Shown here in pieces: positions 57,223 through 64,000 of a DNA stretch of 64,000 nucleotides. The translations under genes were made by a program, and so were the position numbers. The notes below the pieces were generated by a model. That model made no database searches. It worked only from the letters and a program-made list of their open reading frames with translations, and was not told where the DNA came from. Within the stretch, counting starts at the first letter, position 1, and each line of letters starts with the position of its first letter. The stretch spans positions 124,001-188,000 of the forward strand of contig JAGFNW010000009.1 of NCBI GenBank assembly GCA_017592665.1. Direction: 5' to 3'. This stretch comes from Streptosporangiaceae bacterium NEAU-GS5 (lineage in GTDB: Bacteria > Actinomycetota > Actinomycetes > Streptosporangiales > Streptosporangiaceae).

Positions 57223-58776
57223 GTGCACCCACACCGAGGGCGGATTCACCTGCCCCATCGTCTGTCGTCAGTCCGGGCGGCGTTCCTCACCGCCGTCCTC
57301 GTCGCGGCCGGATTGACCGGGCTGGGCACCGCGACCGTCACAGCGGCCCACGCGGCTGCCAGTCGCTATGAGGCGGAGAGCGCCACCATCTCCCAAGGCG
57401 TCCTGGAGACCACGCACACCGGATTCTCCGGCACGGCGTACGTCAACGGGGACAACGTCTCCGGCAGCTACCTCGAGTTCACCATCACCGCTCCGGCCGC
57501 GGGCGACGCGTCACTGGCCATCCGCTATGCCAACGGCACCACGGCGAACCGGCCGGCGAACGTGGCCGTCAACGGCACGGTCGTGTCGGCCGCGCGGGCG
57601 TTCAATCCGACCGCCAACTGGGACACCTGGGCCACGTCGACACTGACGGCACCCGTCGTCGCGGGGGAGAACAAGGTCAGGATCACCGCGACCACGGCCA
57701 ACGGCAATCCCAACATCGACTACCTCGACGTGACGCTGGCGGACGGGCCGCCGCCTGGCGTCTACGAAGCCGAGTCGGCCACCCTGTCGCAGGCGATGGC
57801 AGCCAGTAACCACACGGGCTTCAGCGGCTCGGGCTTCGTCGACTACGTCAACACGGCCGGTGGCTACATCGAGTTCACCGTCAACGCCGCGACCGCGGAC
57901 CCGATGAACTTCACTGTCCGCTACGCGAACGGCACGACCGCCAACCGGCCGCTCACGATCACCGTCAACGGTGCCGCCGTCGCGACCGAGCAGGCCTTCG
58001 CCCCCACCGCCAACTGGGACACCTGGGCGGACTTCACGATCACGACCACCCTCCAGCCAGGCGCCAACACCGTACGCCTGACCGCCACCGCCTCCACCGG
58101 CGGTCCGAACGTCGACAGGCTCACGGTCGCCACCCCGCCGCCCCCGGGCGAGAATCCGTACGGCGATCCGAACCTCGTCGCCATGTTCGACCAGACGGAC
58201 CTCGCCGGCTGGACACCGCACAACGCCGCGGGCTGGACCGTCAAGAACGGTGCCATCCACGGCACTGGAACCGCCGGCCGCGGCTGGATCTACTACAACA
58301 AGGCTCAATACGGCACCTTCCGGTGGATCTTCAACGTCCGGCAGGTCACCGGCGACCACGCGCCGACCGTGCTGATCTGGGGGACCACGCAGCAGCCCTA
58401 TCTGGACGCGCTGGGCGCGATCCAGTTCCAGCCGCCGAACGGCGGGCACTGGGACTACCGGCCCGGCCACAACAACGGCGGCGGGAGCCTGTTCACGAGC
58501 TATCCGCACACCAAGTGGGACATCCACAACTGGAGCCAGTGCGAGCTCGTGGCCGATCAGTCGACCGGCGTGGCCAAGATGGCCTGCTGCCCGCTCACCG
58601 CGTCGGCCACGGTCTGCACCGCCGTGCCAGTGCTCGGCTTCAAAGATCCCACCGCCGGTCGTTCCGGCCCGCTGGCAATCCAGATCCACAACGGCGGAAT
58701 CCAGGACGAATACCGCAGCCTCTATGTCGAGTCTCCGGTCGTGATGAAGCCTGGCGACTTCATCACCACTGGCTGA
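57223..58776 (+). CDS. Secreted CBM-CBM-DUF1080 protein (3-keto-glycoside hydrolase-like)
   Basis: 517 residues, GTG start with AAGGG upstream. A signal peptide (about 1-46, ending AAHAA) is followed by two similar CBM35/CBM6-like modules (SRYEAESATISQG and GVYEAESATLSQAM, each with IRYANGTTANRP or VRYANGTTANRP). The C-terminal DUF1080 concanavalin-like domain reads DQTDLAGWTPHNAAGWTVKNGAIHG and GPLAIQIHNGG. Some DUF1080 proteins hydrolyse 3-keto-disaccharides. It is probably an extracellular glycan-active enzyme; the exact substrate is unknown. The two CBMs are a tandem duplication. Confidence 0.82.
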   Translation: MHPHRGRIHLPHRLSSVRAAFLTAVLVAAGLTGLGTATVTAAHAAASRYEAESATISQGVLETTHTGFSGTAYVNGDNVSGSYLEFTITAPAAGDASLAIRYANGTTANRPANVAVNGTVVSAARAFNPTANWDTWATSTLTAPVVAGENKVRITATTANGNPNIDYLDVTLADGPPPGVYEAESATLSQAMAASNHTGFSGSGFVDYVNTAGGYIEFTVNAATADPMNFTVRYANGTTANRPLTITVNGAAVATEQAFAPTANWDTWADFTITTTLQPGANTVRLTATASTGGPNVDRLTVATPPPPGENPYGDPNLVAMFDQTDLAGWTPHNAAGWTVKNGAIHGTGTAGRGWIYYNKAQYGTFRWIFNVRQVTGDHAPTVLIWGTTQQPYLDALGAIQFQPPNGGHWDYRPGHNNGGGSLFTSYPHTKWDIHNWSQCELVADQSTGVAKMACCPLTASATVCTAVPVLGFKDPTAGRSGPLAIQIHNGGIQDEYRSLYVESPVVMKPGDFITTG

Positions 58777-58804
58777 GCCATTGTTCGATCCGTCCGCGTG
58801 AGCT

Positions 58805-58865
58805 CTCCGGCCGTCCCGGAGGGCTCCGCGGTAACGGAGGCTGCGCCGCATCGGACGGAGTCCGA
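58805..58865 (+). terminator. Cluster of small hairpins after the CBM-DUF1080 gene
   Basis: CTCCGG (58805-58810) with CCGGAG (58816-58821), and TCGGAC (58851-58856) with GTCCGA (58860-58865). Short but close together after the stop; plausible termination region. Confidence 0.4.
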
Positions 58866-58998
58866 CGTGCTCATTTCCCAATGGGGACAAAGCTGGAATG
58901 TCAGGTCGGGAGTCAAGGCCGTTTCTGCGCGCGCGGTTCGCGGGGTTCTGGCATGATCGCACAGTTACGCCCAGGACACCTGAGACGGACTGCGACTT

Positions 58999-60243
58999 AT
59001 GCCCACTTTCGAGCAGATCACCGCCTTCGCGTCGGAGCATCCGGCCATCACGGCCGCTCTCAGCGTTCTCGCCGTCGCCCTGTTAGTTCTCGCCGCGCTG
59101 GCGATCCGATCCTTCTACGGCGCGGCCTCCCGCTTATTCCAGCGGTTCGCGGCGACCCGCCCACCAGAGGACATCCTGACGATCATCGCCGCCTCCATCG
59201 CGACCGGCGTGTCCGCGCAGGGCATGTGGCGCTTCTCCGGCGACGTCCTGGGCTTCGACGGGCCTTTGCGGTTGCTGCTGTTCGCGTTCATCGAGGTCGC
59301 GGTCATCACCAGCGCGGTCCGCGCCCGGCGCAACATGCGCGAGAACTACTCCGCCGGCATCGACGGCCTGGCCGTCTGGGCGCTCACGGGCCTGTCCGCC
59401 GTCCTTTCGAGCATGGACGCCCGTTCCCTCGCCGAGGCCATCTTCCGGCTCGCCGCCCCGCTCGTGGCCGCGTGGCTGTGGGAGCGCGGCATGGCGATCG
59501 AGCGGACCCGGCTCACCGGCCGCGGGCGCATCAACTGGCGGCTCACCCCAGAGCGCGTCTTCGTACGGCTCGGCCTGGCCGAGGCCGGCGAGCGTACGGC
59601 CAGCGAGGTCGACGCCCACCGCAAGCTGACCCGGGTGGCGCTGGCCGCCAAGCGGGCACGTGCGCTGCGCGAGTCGGGCGCCTCCGGCCGGAAAATGCGC
59701 ATCGCCCTCGCCAAGCTGGACAAAGAGATGGATCGCGCGGTGGAGTTCACCGGGCTGGCCATCGACCCGTCCCGCCAGGAGGCGCTGCTGGCCCAGATCG
59801 CGGCGCTCTACAACACCACCAACCTGCTCGACCTGCACCCGCCCGTCCCGTGGACGCCGGAGGACCAGCTCGTCGCGCCCATGCCCGGCGTCCGCCACGC
59901 GCTGCTGCCCGGCGCCCCGGCCGACGACGACGACGAGAAGCGCGAGTTCGCCACGGCCATGCCGGTCGTCGACACGGCGCAGCGCGCCAGCATGATCCGC
60001 TCGGCCCGTGACTACTGGGACGAGCAGATCGAGCGCAAGCACGTGCCGAAGGCCGACGAGATGGCGCAGGAGCTGGGCCTGCCGGTCGACTTCGCCCGCG
60101 AGCTCCGCGCGCTGTGGAAGCTGGAGCCGAAGGCGCACGCGCTCATTCAGGCTGCTTTCCGCGACCACGGCATCGTCGACACGGGCGCCTTCCCGGCGAT
60201 CGCGGCCGAGCCGCTGCTCACCGTCAACGGCTCCCGGAGCTGA
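58999..60243 (+). CDS. Membrane protein, DUF2637/SpdB-like N-terminus
   Basis: 414 residues. An N-terminal hydrophobic half with about four helices (ALSVLAVALLVLAALAI; DILTIIAASIATGVSAQGMW; LLLFAFIEVAVITSAV; FRLAAPLVAAWLW) precedes a helical, charged cytosolic half (ASEVDAHRKLTRVALAAKRARALRE, HVPKADEMAQELGLPVDFARELRAL), which may contain an HTH. The layout recalls DUF2637/SpdB-like proteins of actinomycete plasmids and integrative elements; this is from memory. Two TTA codons occur (59083, 59134). No integrase or transfer gene lies nearby. Confidence 0.55.
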   Translation: MPTFEQITAFASEHPAITAALSVLAVALLVLAALAIRSFYGAASRLFQRFAATRPPEDILTIIAASIATGVSAQGMWRFSGDVLGFDGPLRLLLFAFIEVAVITSAVRARRNMRENYSAGIDGLAVWALTGLSAVLSSMDARSLAEAIFRLAAPLVAAWLWERGMAIERTRLTGRGRINWRLTPERVFVRLGLAEAGERTASEVDAHRKLTRVALAAKRARALRESGASGRKMRIALAKLDKEMDRAVEFTGLAIDPSRQEALLAQIAALYNTTNLLDLHPPVPWTPEDQLVAPMPGVRHALLPGAPADDDDEKREFATAMPVVDTAQRASMIRSARDYWDEQIERKHVPKADEMAQELGLPVDFARELRALWKLEPKAHALIQAAFRDHGIVDTGAFPAIAAEPLLTVNGSRS

Positions 60244-60354
60244 CCCCCGCGCACGTCACACGTCACAAAGCCCCGCAAGGCACGCGTCAGCGGCTCTGCG
60301 GGGCGGACAGGGGCTCCCTGAGCGCCGTCACGGCATCGAGGCCGGAAATGCCTG

Positions 60355-60735
60355 CTAGGAGCTGAAGGTCGCCTGCGGGACGGCCTTGCCCGTGACGAGG
60401 CTGGGATCATTGGCCTCGAACGCCGCCGCGAGGTCGGAGGCGATCCGGCCGCGCTCGTTGACCGGGATGTCGTGATCCTTGGCCCATGCCCGGATCTCGG
60501 CGGCGCGCTTGCGGTCGTGCGTGGTGGACGAGCGCCCCCCACGAGCGTCCTTCCGGGCCACCGCCGCCCGCCGCGCGGCCGTCTTGTACGGCTCGAGCAC
60601 CTTACGCAGCTTGGCCGCGTTCGCGGCGCGCAGGTCGATTTCGTAGTTGACGCCATCGAGGCCGAATCGCACCGTCTCGTCCGCGGCTTTGCCATCGATG
60701 TCGTCGGTCAGCGTGACGATCGTCTTCTGTGCCAT
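60355..60735 (-). CDS. lsr2: Lsr2 paralogue (copy 2)
   Basis: 126 residues. TIVTLTDDIDGKAADETVRFGLDGVNYEIDLRAANAAKLR is the dimerisation half; IRAWAKDHDIPVNERGRIASDLAAAFEA has the intact RGR DNA-binding loop. A C-terminal extension (NDPSLVTGKAVPQATFSS) is longer than usual. It begins 12 nt after the stop of the next Lsr2-like gene, so the pair is co-transcribed. 60244-60354 between it and the membrane gene holds no gene. Confidence 0.93.
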   Translation of the reverse strand: MAQKTIVTLTDDIDGKAADETVRFGLDGVNYEIDLRAANAAKLRKVLEPYKTAARRAAVARKDARGGRSSTTHDRKRAAEIRAWAKDHDIPVNERGRIASDLAAAFEANDPSLVTGKAVPQATFSS

Positions 60736-60747
60736 CGCTTAAACTAC

Positions 60748-61107
60748 CTACTCTTCCGATGTCGCATCGGGATGGGCCTCGATGAATTTGCCAATGATCT
60801 CTTCGGTCAGTTTTCCCCGCGCTGAGATCTCCAAGCCTGCCGCCCGTGCCCATTCCCGGACATCTGTGTTGGTGTAACCCCGCAGGCGTGGCTCAGGGTC
60901 CGCCTTCCTCGGCCGGGCGGCCCGCTTGACCTCCCGTGATCGCTCGACGACGGTTCCGATGAAGGTCAAGGCCTCGGAAAGGCGACGGTGATTGTCGTCC
61001 GACAGGTCGATCGCGAAGGTGCGCTCCAGAAGCGGGAATTCCCGCCTGACCACATCGGTCCCTTCTGACAAGTCGAGATCATCGATCAGGACGACCTTCT
61101 CCGCCAT
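60748..61107 (-). CDS. Divergent Lsr2-like protein (copy 3)
   Basis: 119 residues. The N-terminus EKVVLIDDLDLSEGTDVVRREFPLLERTFAIDLSDDNHRRL keeps the Lsr2 strand pattern, but the Gly-rich turn is altered. The C-terminus VREWARAAGLEISARGKLTEEIIGKFIEAH matches the DNA-binding helices with RGK in place of RGR. A weaker minor-groove insertion or a different target choice is possible. It is upstream in the operon with copy 2, so heteromers through the N-terminal domains can be imagined. Confidence 0.85.
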   Translation of the reverse strand: MAEKVVLIDDLDLSEGTDVVRREFPLLERTFAIDLSDDNHRRLSEALTFIGTVVERSREVKRAARPRKADPEPRLRGYTNTDVREWARAAGLEISARGKLTEEIIGKFIEAHPDATSEE

Positions 61108-61332
61108 ATTTGCATCCCCCCAGCCTCGCGGATCGGCGTTTCGCCCGATCGTACCGGGCCTCCCGGCACCCCCGTGACAGGCACGACGACATTTGTCGGA
61201 ATACCTTCACGAATTGCATGGGTAATAGTCAGGAAAAGGGGGTCCGAGGTTGTGGTGGTTTGACCCGATTCTTTCGGTTCTCCCACGAAGCGTTAGGTTT
61301 GCTCTCAGGGAGGCGGCATAGGGTCGCAGCGC

Positions 61333-62193
61333 ATGGAGTGGAAACGCAAGGTCAACGAGGCCTTGGGGGCGTTCACGGGATTGCGTCTGGTGCGTACGGA
61401 CATCCCGCAGACCGCGGCCCCACGGCGGAAGCGGCCTGAGCCCGAGGTCCGCCCGCCCGCACACCCCGAGGCCGACCGGTTGCTCCGCACGCCCATCTTC
61501 GTGATGTCACCCGTACGCTCCGGCTCGACCCTGCTGCGCGCCGTGCTCAACGCGCACTCGCGGCTGCACGCACCGCACGAACTGCACGTCCGCCGCCTGA
61601 CCGTGGACTACGGCACGAAGCTGGCCGAGCGCGCGATGAAAGCTCTCGGTCACAATCAGGCCGACCTGGAACACCTTCTCTGGGACAGGGTCCTTCATCG
61701 CGAGCTGGTCCTCAGCGGCAAGCAGTACATCGTCGACAAGACCCCCGCCAACGCCTTCGCCTGGCAGCGGATCGCCGCCTGCTGGCCGGACGCCCGCTAC
61801 CTGTTCCTGCTGCGCCACCCCATGTCGATCGCGCAGTCCTGGCACGAGGCCTCGCCCGAGCGCCGCGACTTCCAGGCTGCCGCCGAGGACGCGCTGCGCT
61901 ACATGAAGGCCGTCGAACGGGCCCGCAACGGCCTCGACGGCCTCACGGTCCGCTACGAGGACCTGGTCGCCGATCCCGTCGCCTGCACGCGCCGTATCTG
62001 CACCCACCTCGGCATCCCGTGGGAGGAGCAGATGCTCCAGTACGGCGAGCAGAAGGTCCTCGAAAAAGGCCTCGGCGACTGGAGCGACAAGATCCGAAGC
62101 GGCGCCGTGCAGGCCGGCCGCGAACTGCCCGACCCGGCAAGCATCTCCGAGGTGCTCCGGCCCATGTGCAAAACCTGGGGATACCCCGTATGA
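61333..62193 (+). CDS. Sulfotransferase family protein
   Basis: 286 residues. The PAPS-binding P-loop is seen in FVMSPVRSGSTLLRAVLNAH and the 3'-phosphate motif in RYLFLLRHPMSIAQSW; VRYEDLVADPVACTRRICTHLGIPWE is the C-terminal family block. Cytosolic sulfotransferases of this type modify small molecules, glycans or lipids. ATG 61333 is used. Its stop overlaps the ATG of the glycosyltransferase (ATGA), so a sulfated glycoconjugate is a reasonable guess. Confidence 0.87.
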   Translation: MEWKRKVNEALGAFTGLRLVRTDIPQTAAPRRKRPEPEVRPPAHPEADRLLRTPIFVMSPVRSGSTLLRAVLNAHSRLHAPHELHVRRLTVDYGTKLAERAMKALGHNQADLEHLLWDRVLHRELVLSGKQYIVDKTPANAFAWQRIAACWPDARYLFLLRHPMSIAQSWHEASPERRDFQAAAEDALRYMKAVERARNGLDGLTVRYEDLVADPVACTRRICTHLGIPWEEQMLQYGEQKVLEKGLGDWSDKIRSGAVQAGRELPDPASISEVLRPMCKTWGYPV

Positions 62194-63338
62194 ACGTCCG
62201 TTACCTCCTGCTCCACGCGTACGGGATGGGCGGGACCATCCGCACCGTCATCAGCCAGGCCAACGAGATGGCGGCGCGCGGTCACGACGTCGAGCTGGTC
62301 AGCGTCGTCCGCCGCCGCGAGCACCTGCTGTTCCGGCTCGATCCCCGGGTACGGCTCGGCACGCTCGCCGACGAGCGGAACGGCCGGGGCCCGATCACCT
62401 TCCAGGGGCGTATCCTCAGGCGGCTCCGCGGCAAGATCGTTCCACGCGGTGAGTACGCGGCGTCGTTCTTCACCCCCGCCGTCGAGGCCGCCATGGTGGA
62501 CTACGTGTCGGGGTTGCGCGACGGCGTGCTCGTGACGACGCGTCCCGCGCTGAACCTCGCGGCGGCCCGCCACGCGCACCCGAGCGTGATCACCGTCGGG
62601 CAGGAGCACCTCAACCTCGCCAGCCACCGCGAGCCGGTGCGCGCGGCCATCACGCGGCACTACCCCAAGCTGCGCGCGCTCGCGGTGCTCACCCCCACCG
62701 ACCGTCAGGACTACGAGCGGCTGCTGCCCGGACTGCCGATCGTGCAGATCCCGAACGCCGTCCACGGCGCCCACCGGCGGCGCTCGAAGCTCACCGCCAA
62801 GACCGTGATCGCCGCCGGGCGGCTGCACAACCAGAAAGGCTTCGACCTGCTGATCCCGGCATTCGCCGAGGTCGCCGAGGCGCACCCGGATTGGACGCTG
62901 AAGATCTACGGCTCCGGCCCGAAGAAGCACGAGCTGCGCCACCGGATCGACGAGTTCGACGTGGGCGACAACGTCCGGCTGATGGGCCGCGCCCCGAGCC
63001 TGGAGGACGAGCTGGCCGAATCCTCGATCTACGTGCTCAGCTCCCGCTTCGAGGGGCTGCCCATGGTCATGCTGGAGGCCATGTCGCACGGGCTGTCCAT
63101 CGCCGCCTTCGACTGCCCGACCGGACCTCATGACGTGCTCACCAACGAGATCGACGGCCTGCTGGTGCCGCCGCAGGACGTCTCCGGGCTGGCCGCCGCG
63201 ATCAACCGGTTGATCGAGGATCCGGAGCTTCGCGCCAGGCTCGGCGAGGCCGCGCTCGCCACCGCGGCCGGATACGCGCCCGAGGCCGTCACGCCGCGCT
63301 GGGAAAGACTCTTCGCGGAACTTGCCGCGCGAGATTGA
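62190..63338 (+). CDS. GT4 family glycosyltransferase
   Basis: 382 residues, GT-B fold. MNVRYLLLHAYGMGGTIRTVISQANEMAARGHDVELVS is the usual N-terminal start; KTVIAAGRLHNQKGFDLLIPAFAEV, LKIYGSGPKKHELR and SSRFEGLPMVMLEAMSHG are the donor-binding GT4 signature with the conserved Glu. Acceptor unknown. ATG 62190 overlaps the sulfotransferase stop. The GH25-like gene starts 22 nt after its stop. Confidence 0.9.
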   Translation: MNVRYLLLHAYGMGGTIRTVISQANEMAARGHDVELVSVVRRREHLLFRLDPRVRLGTLADERNGRGPITFQGRILRRLRGKIVPRGEYAASFFTPAVEAAMVDYVSGLRDGVLVTTRPALNLAAARHAHPSVITVGQEHLNLASHREPVRAAITRHYPKLRALAVLTPTDRQDYERLLPGLPIVQIPNAVHGAHRRRSKLTAKTVIAAGRLHNQKGFDLLIPAFAEVAEAHPDWTLKIYGSGPKKHELRHRIDEFDVGDNVRLMGRAPSLEDELAESSIYVLSSRFEGLPMVMLEAMSHGLSIAAFDCPTGPHDVLTNEIDGLLVPPQDVSGLAAAINRLIEDPELRARLGEAALATAAGYAPEAVTPRWERLFAELAARD

Positions 63339-63360
63339 ACGGTTCATTAGGGTTCGGGCC

Positions 63361-63930
63361 ATGTTGCAGGGGATCGATGTCTCCGCGTGGCAGGGCGTCG
63401 TCGACTGGGCGGCGTACGCGGAGGAGGACATCGCGTTCGGCATCGCCCGGGCGAGCGAGGGTGAAGAGGACGTCGACCAGTGCTTCGCCCGCAACTGGGT
63501 GGAGTTAGGCCACAACGGCCTGGTGCGCGGCGCCTCTCACCTGCTCGACGCCGAGGCCGACCCGGTCCGTCAGGCCAGGCATTTCCTCACCCAGGTACGG
63601 CACGGCTACGGCGACCTGCTGGCCGTCGAGCTGCCCCTGGACGCGCCGCCCGAGGAGCTGTCGGCCGCCGCGCGGCGCTGGTGCTTCGAGGTGACCGAGC
63701 GGACCGGCAGCCGCCCGCTCATCCACACCTTCGCCCACGTGGCGCTGAACGGCGGCGCCGAAGGGCTGGAACGCTACCCACTGTGGCTGGCGGCCCCCGG
63801 CCGCCCCATGGGCGAACCCGTCGTGCCGGCCCCGTGGCATTCGTGGACCATCCACCAATACGCCAACAGCCCGGTCAACAGGAACGTGTTCGCCGGGACG
63901 ACGGCCGACTTGATCGCGCTCGCTGGATAA
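63361..63930 (+). CDS. GH25-like (lysozyme fold) protein with altered catalytic motif
   Basis: 189 residues, no signal peptide. GIDVSAWQGVVDWAAYAEEDIAFGIARASEGEEDVDQCFARNW matches the N-terminal part of GH25 muramidases. The usual D-x-E catalytic pair in the following strand is replaced by LLAVELPLD, keeping Glu but not the Asp before it. SWTIHQYANSPVNRNVFAG is the C-terminal W-x-Q-Y block. Without export signal and with a changed active site it may be non-lytic. A TTA codon lies at 63505. ATG 63361 is used; upstream residues are antecedent GT4 overlap. Confidence 0.75.
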   Translation: MLQGIDVSAWQGVVDWAAYAEEDIAFGIARASEGEEDVDQCFARNWVELGHNGLVRGASHLLDAEADPVRQARHFLTQVRHGYGDLLAVELPLDAPPEELSAAARRWCFEVTERTGSRPLIHTFAHVALNGGAEGLERYPLWLAAPGRPMGEPVVPAPWHSWTIHQYANSPVNRNVFAGTTADLIALAG

Positions 63931-63986
63931 CGGCACGACCCCACCCGCCCGCCCCGGTAGCATTTCGAGAACCAGAGACCACGAGC

Positions 63987-64000
63987 AAGGAGTCACCGTG
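63987..64000 (+). CDS. Start of a further gene cut by window end
   Basis: AAGGAG (63987-63992) lies 5 nt before a GTG at 63998-64000, the last base of the window. This is a good ribosome site and start codon; nothing of the protein is visible. Confidence 0.4.

Noticed and set aside
58999-61107. Integrative element (SpdB-like membrane gene plus Lsr2 genes)
   Set aside because: No integrase, relaxase, replication gene, tRNA attachment site or flanking repeat is visible.

Overview
The window is very GC-rich with strong G/C bias at third codon positions. It carries Lsr2-type nucleoid proteins, SARP/AfsR and LuxR-ATPase regulators, an XFP phosphoketolase, a divergent second-type EF-Tu and secreted modular glycan-active enzymes. 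This points to a filamentous actinomycete; Streptosporangiales-like (Nonomuraea/Actinomadura type) is my guess, but the genus cannot be fixed by reading alone. I see no rRNA, tRNA, CRISPR array, transposase or integrase.

Layout. 0-1.4 kb: end of a methyltransferase, a RidA deaminase and a hotdog thioesterase. 1.5-14 kb: two giant SARP-type regulators (1498-4812 and 10194-13979) bracket two FAD oxidoreductases, an OsmC protein and a luciferase-like monooxygenase; 4.9-5.2 kb is an imperfect palindrome-bearing repeat between convergent genes. 14-20 kb: a MaoC hydratase, then a set of unfamiliar membrane/cell-surface genes: a beta-solenoid membrane protein, a small helical protein, a large membrane protein with a YG-rich N-terminus, and a divergent zinc-ribbon membrane protein. 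The small and large proteins share a rare Gly/Asn motif. 20-27.5 kb: LuxR-ATPase regulator, DUF4242 nickel-binding-like protein, phosphoketolase, lipoprotein, AhpD-like protein, Lsr2. 27.7-31.9 kb: a compact operon of two paralogous GT2 glycosyltransferases around an acyl-CoA-dehydrogenase-fold enzyme, ending in a UDP-glucuronate-decarboxylase-like enzyme. 32-39 kb: secreted unknown, another LuxR-ATPase, small secreted protein, nitronate monooxygenase, and a coiled-coil/collagen-like membrane pair.

39-49.7 kb: a large secreted GH87-type alpha-1,3-glucanase with four TTA codons at its start, an EF-Tu3-like gene with a structured upstream region, a decayed small gene, an HTH protein of unknown function, MetE and an amidohydrolase. 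49.9-55.3 kb: a tightly coupled catabolic operon (CoA-transferase, citryl-CoA-lyase-like protein, LigB- and LigA-like extradiol dioxygenase subunits, MDR reductase) with a convergent IclR regulator; an array of ACGGAC/GTCCGT half-sites lies in front of it. 55.4-64 kb: a 13-bp tandem repeat with 65-bp higher-order order, a LysR regulator, a CBM-DUF1080 secreted protein, a membrane protein, two tandem Lsr2 paralogues, and a sulfotransferase/GT4/GH25-like group.

A recurring oddity is low-complexity, often minisatellite-encoded sequence in or at the end of otherwise ordinary proteins (AfsR-like, FAD monooxygenase, SARP, membrane protein, citryl-CoA-lyase-like, LysR). Together with three non-coding GC-rich repeat tracts, this suggests active repeat expansion in this genome. 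The best candidates for undescribed biology are the shared-motif membrane locus (16.5-18.9 kb), the GT2/ACAD-fold/GT2/UXS operon and the LigAB-plus-CoA-lyase operon.
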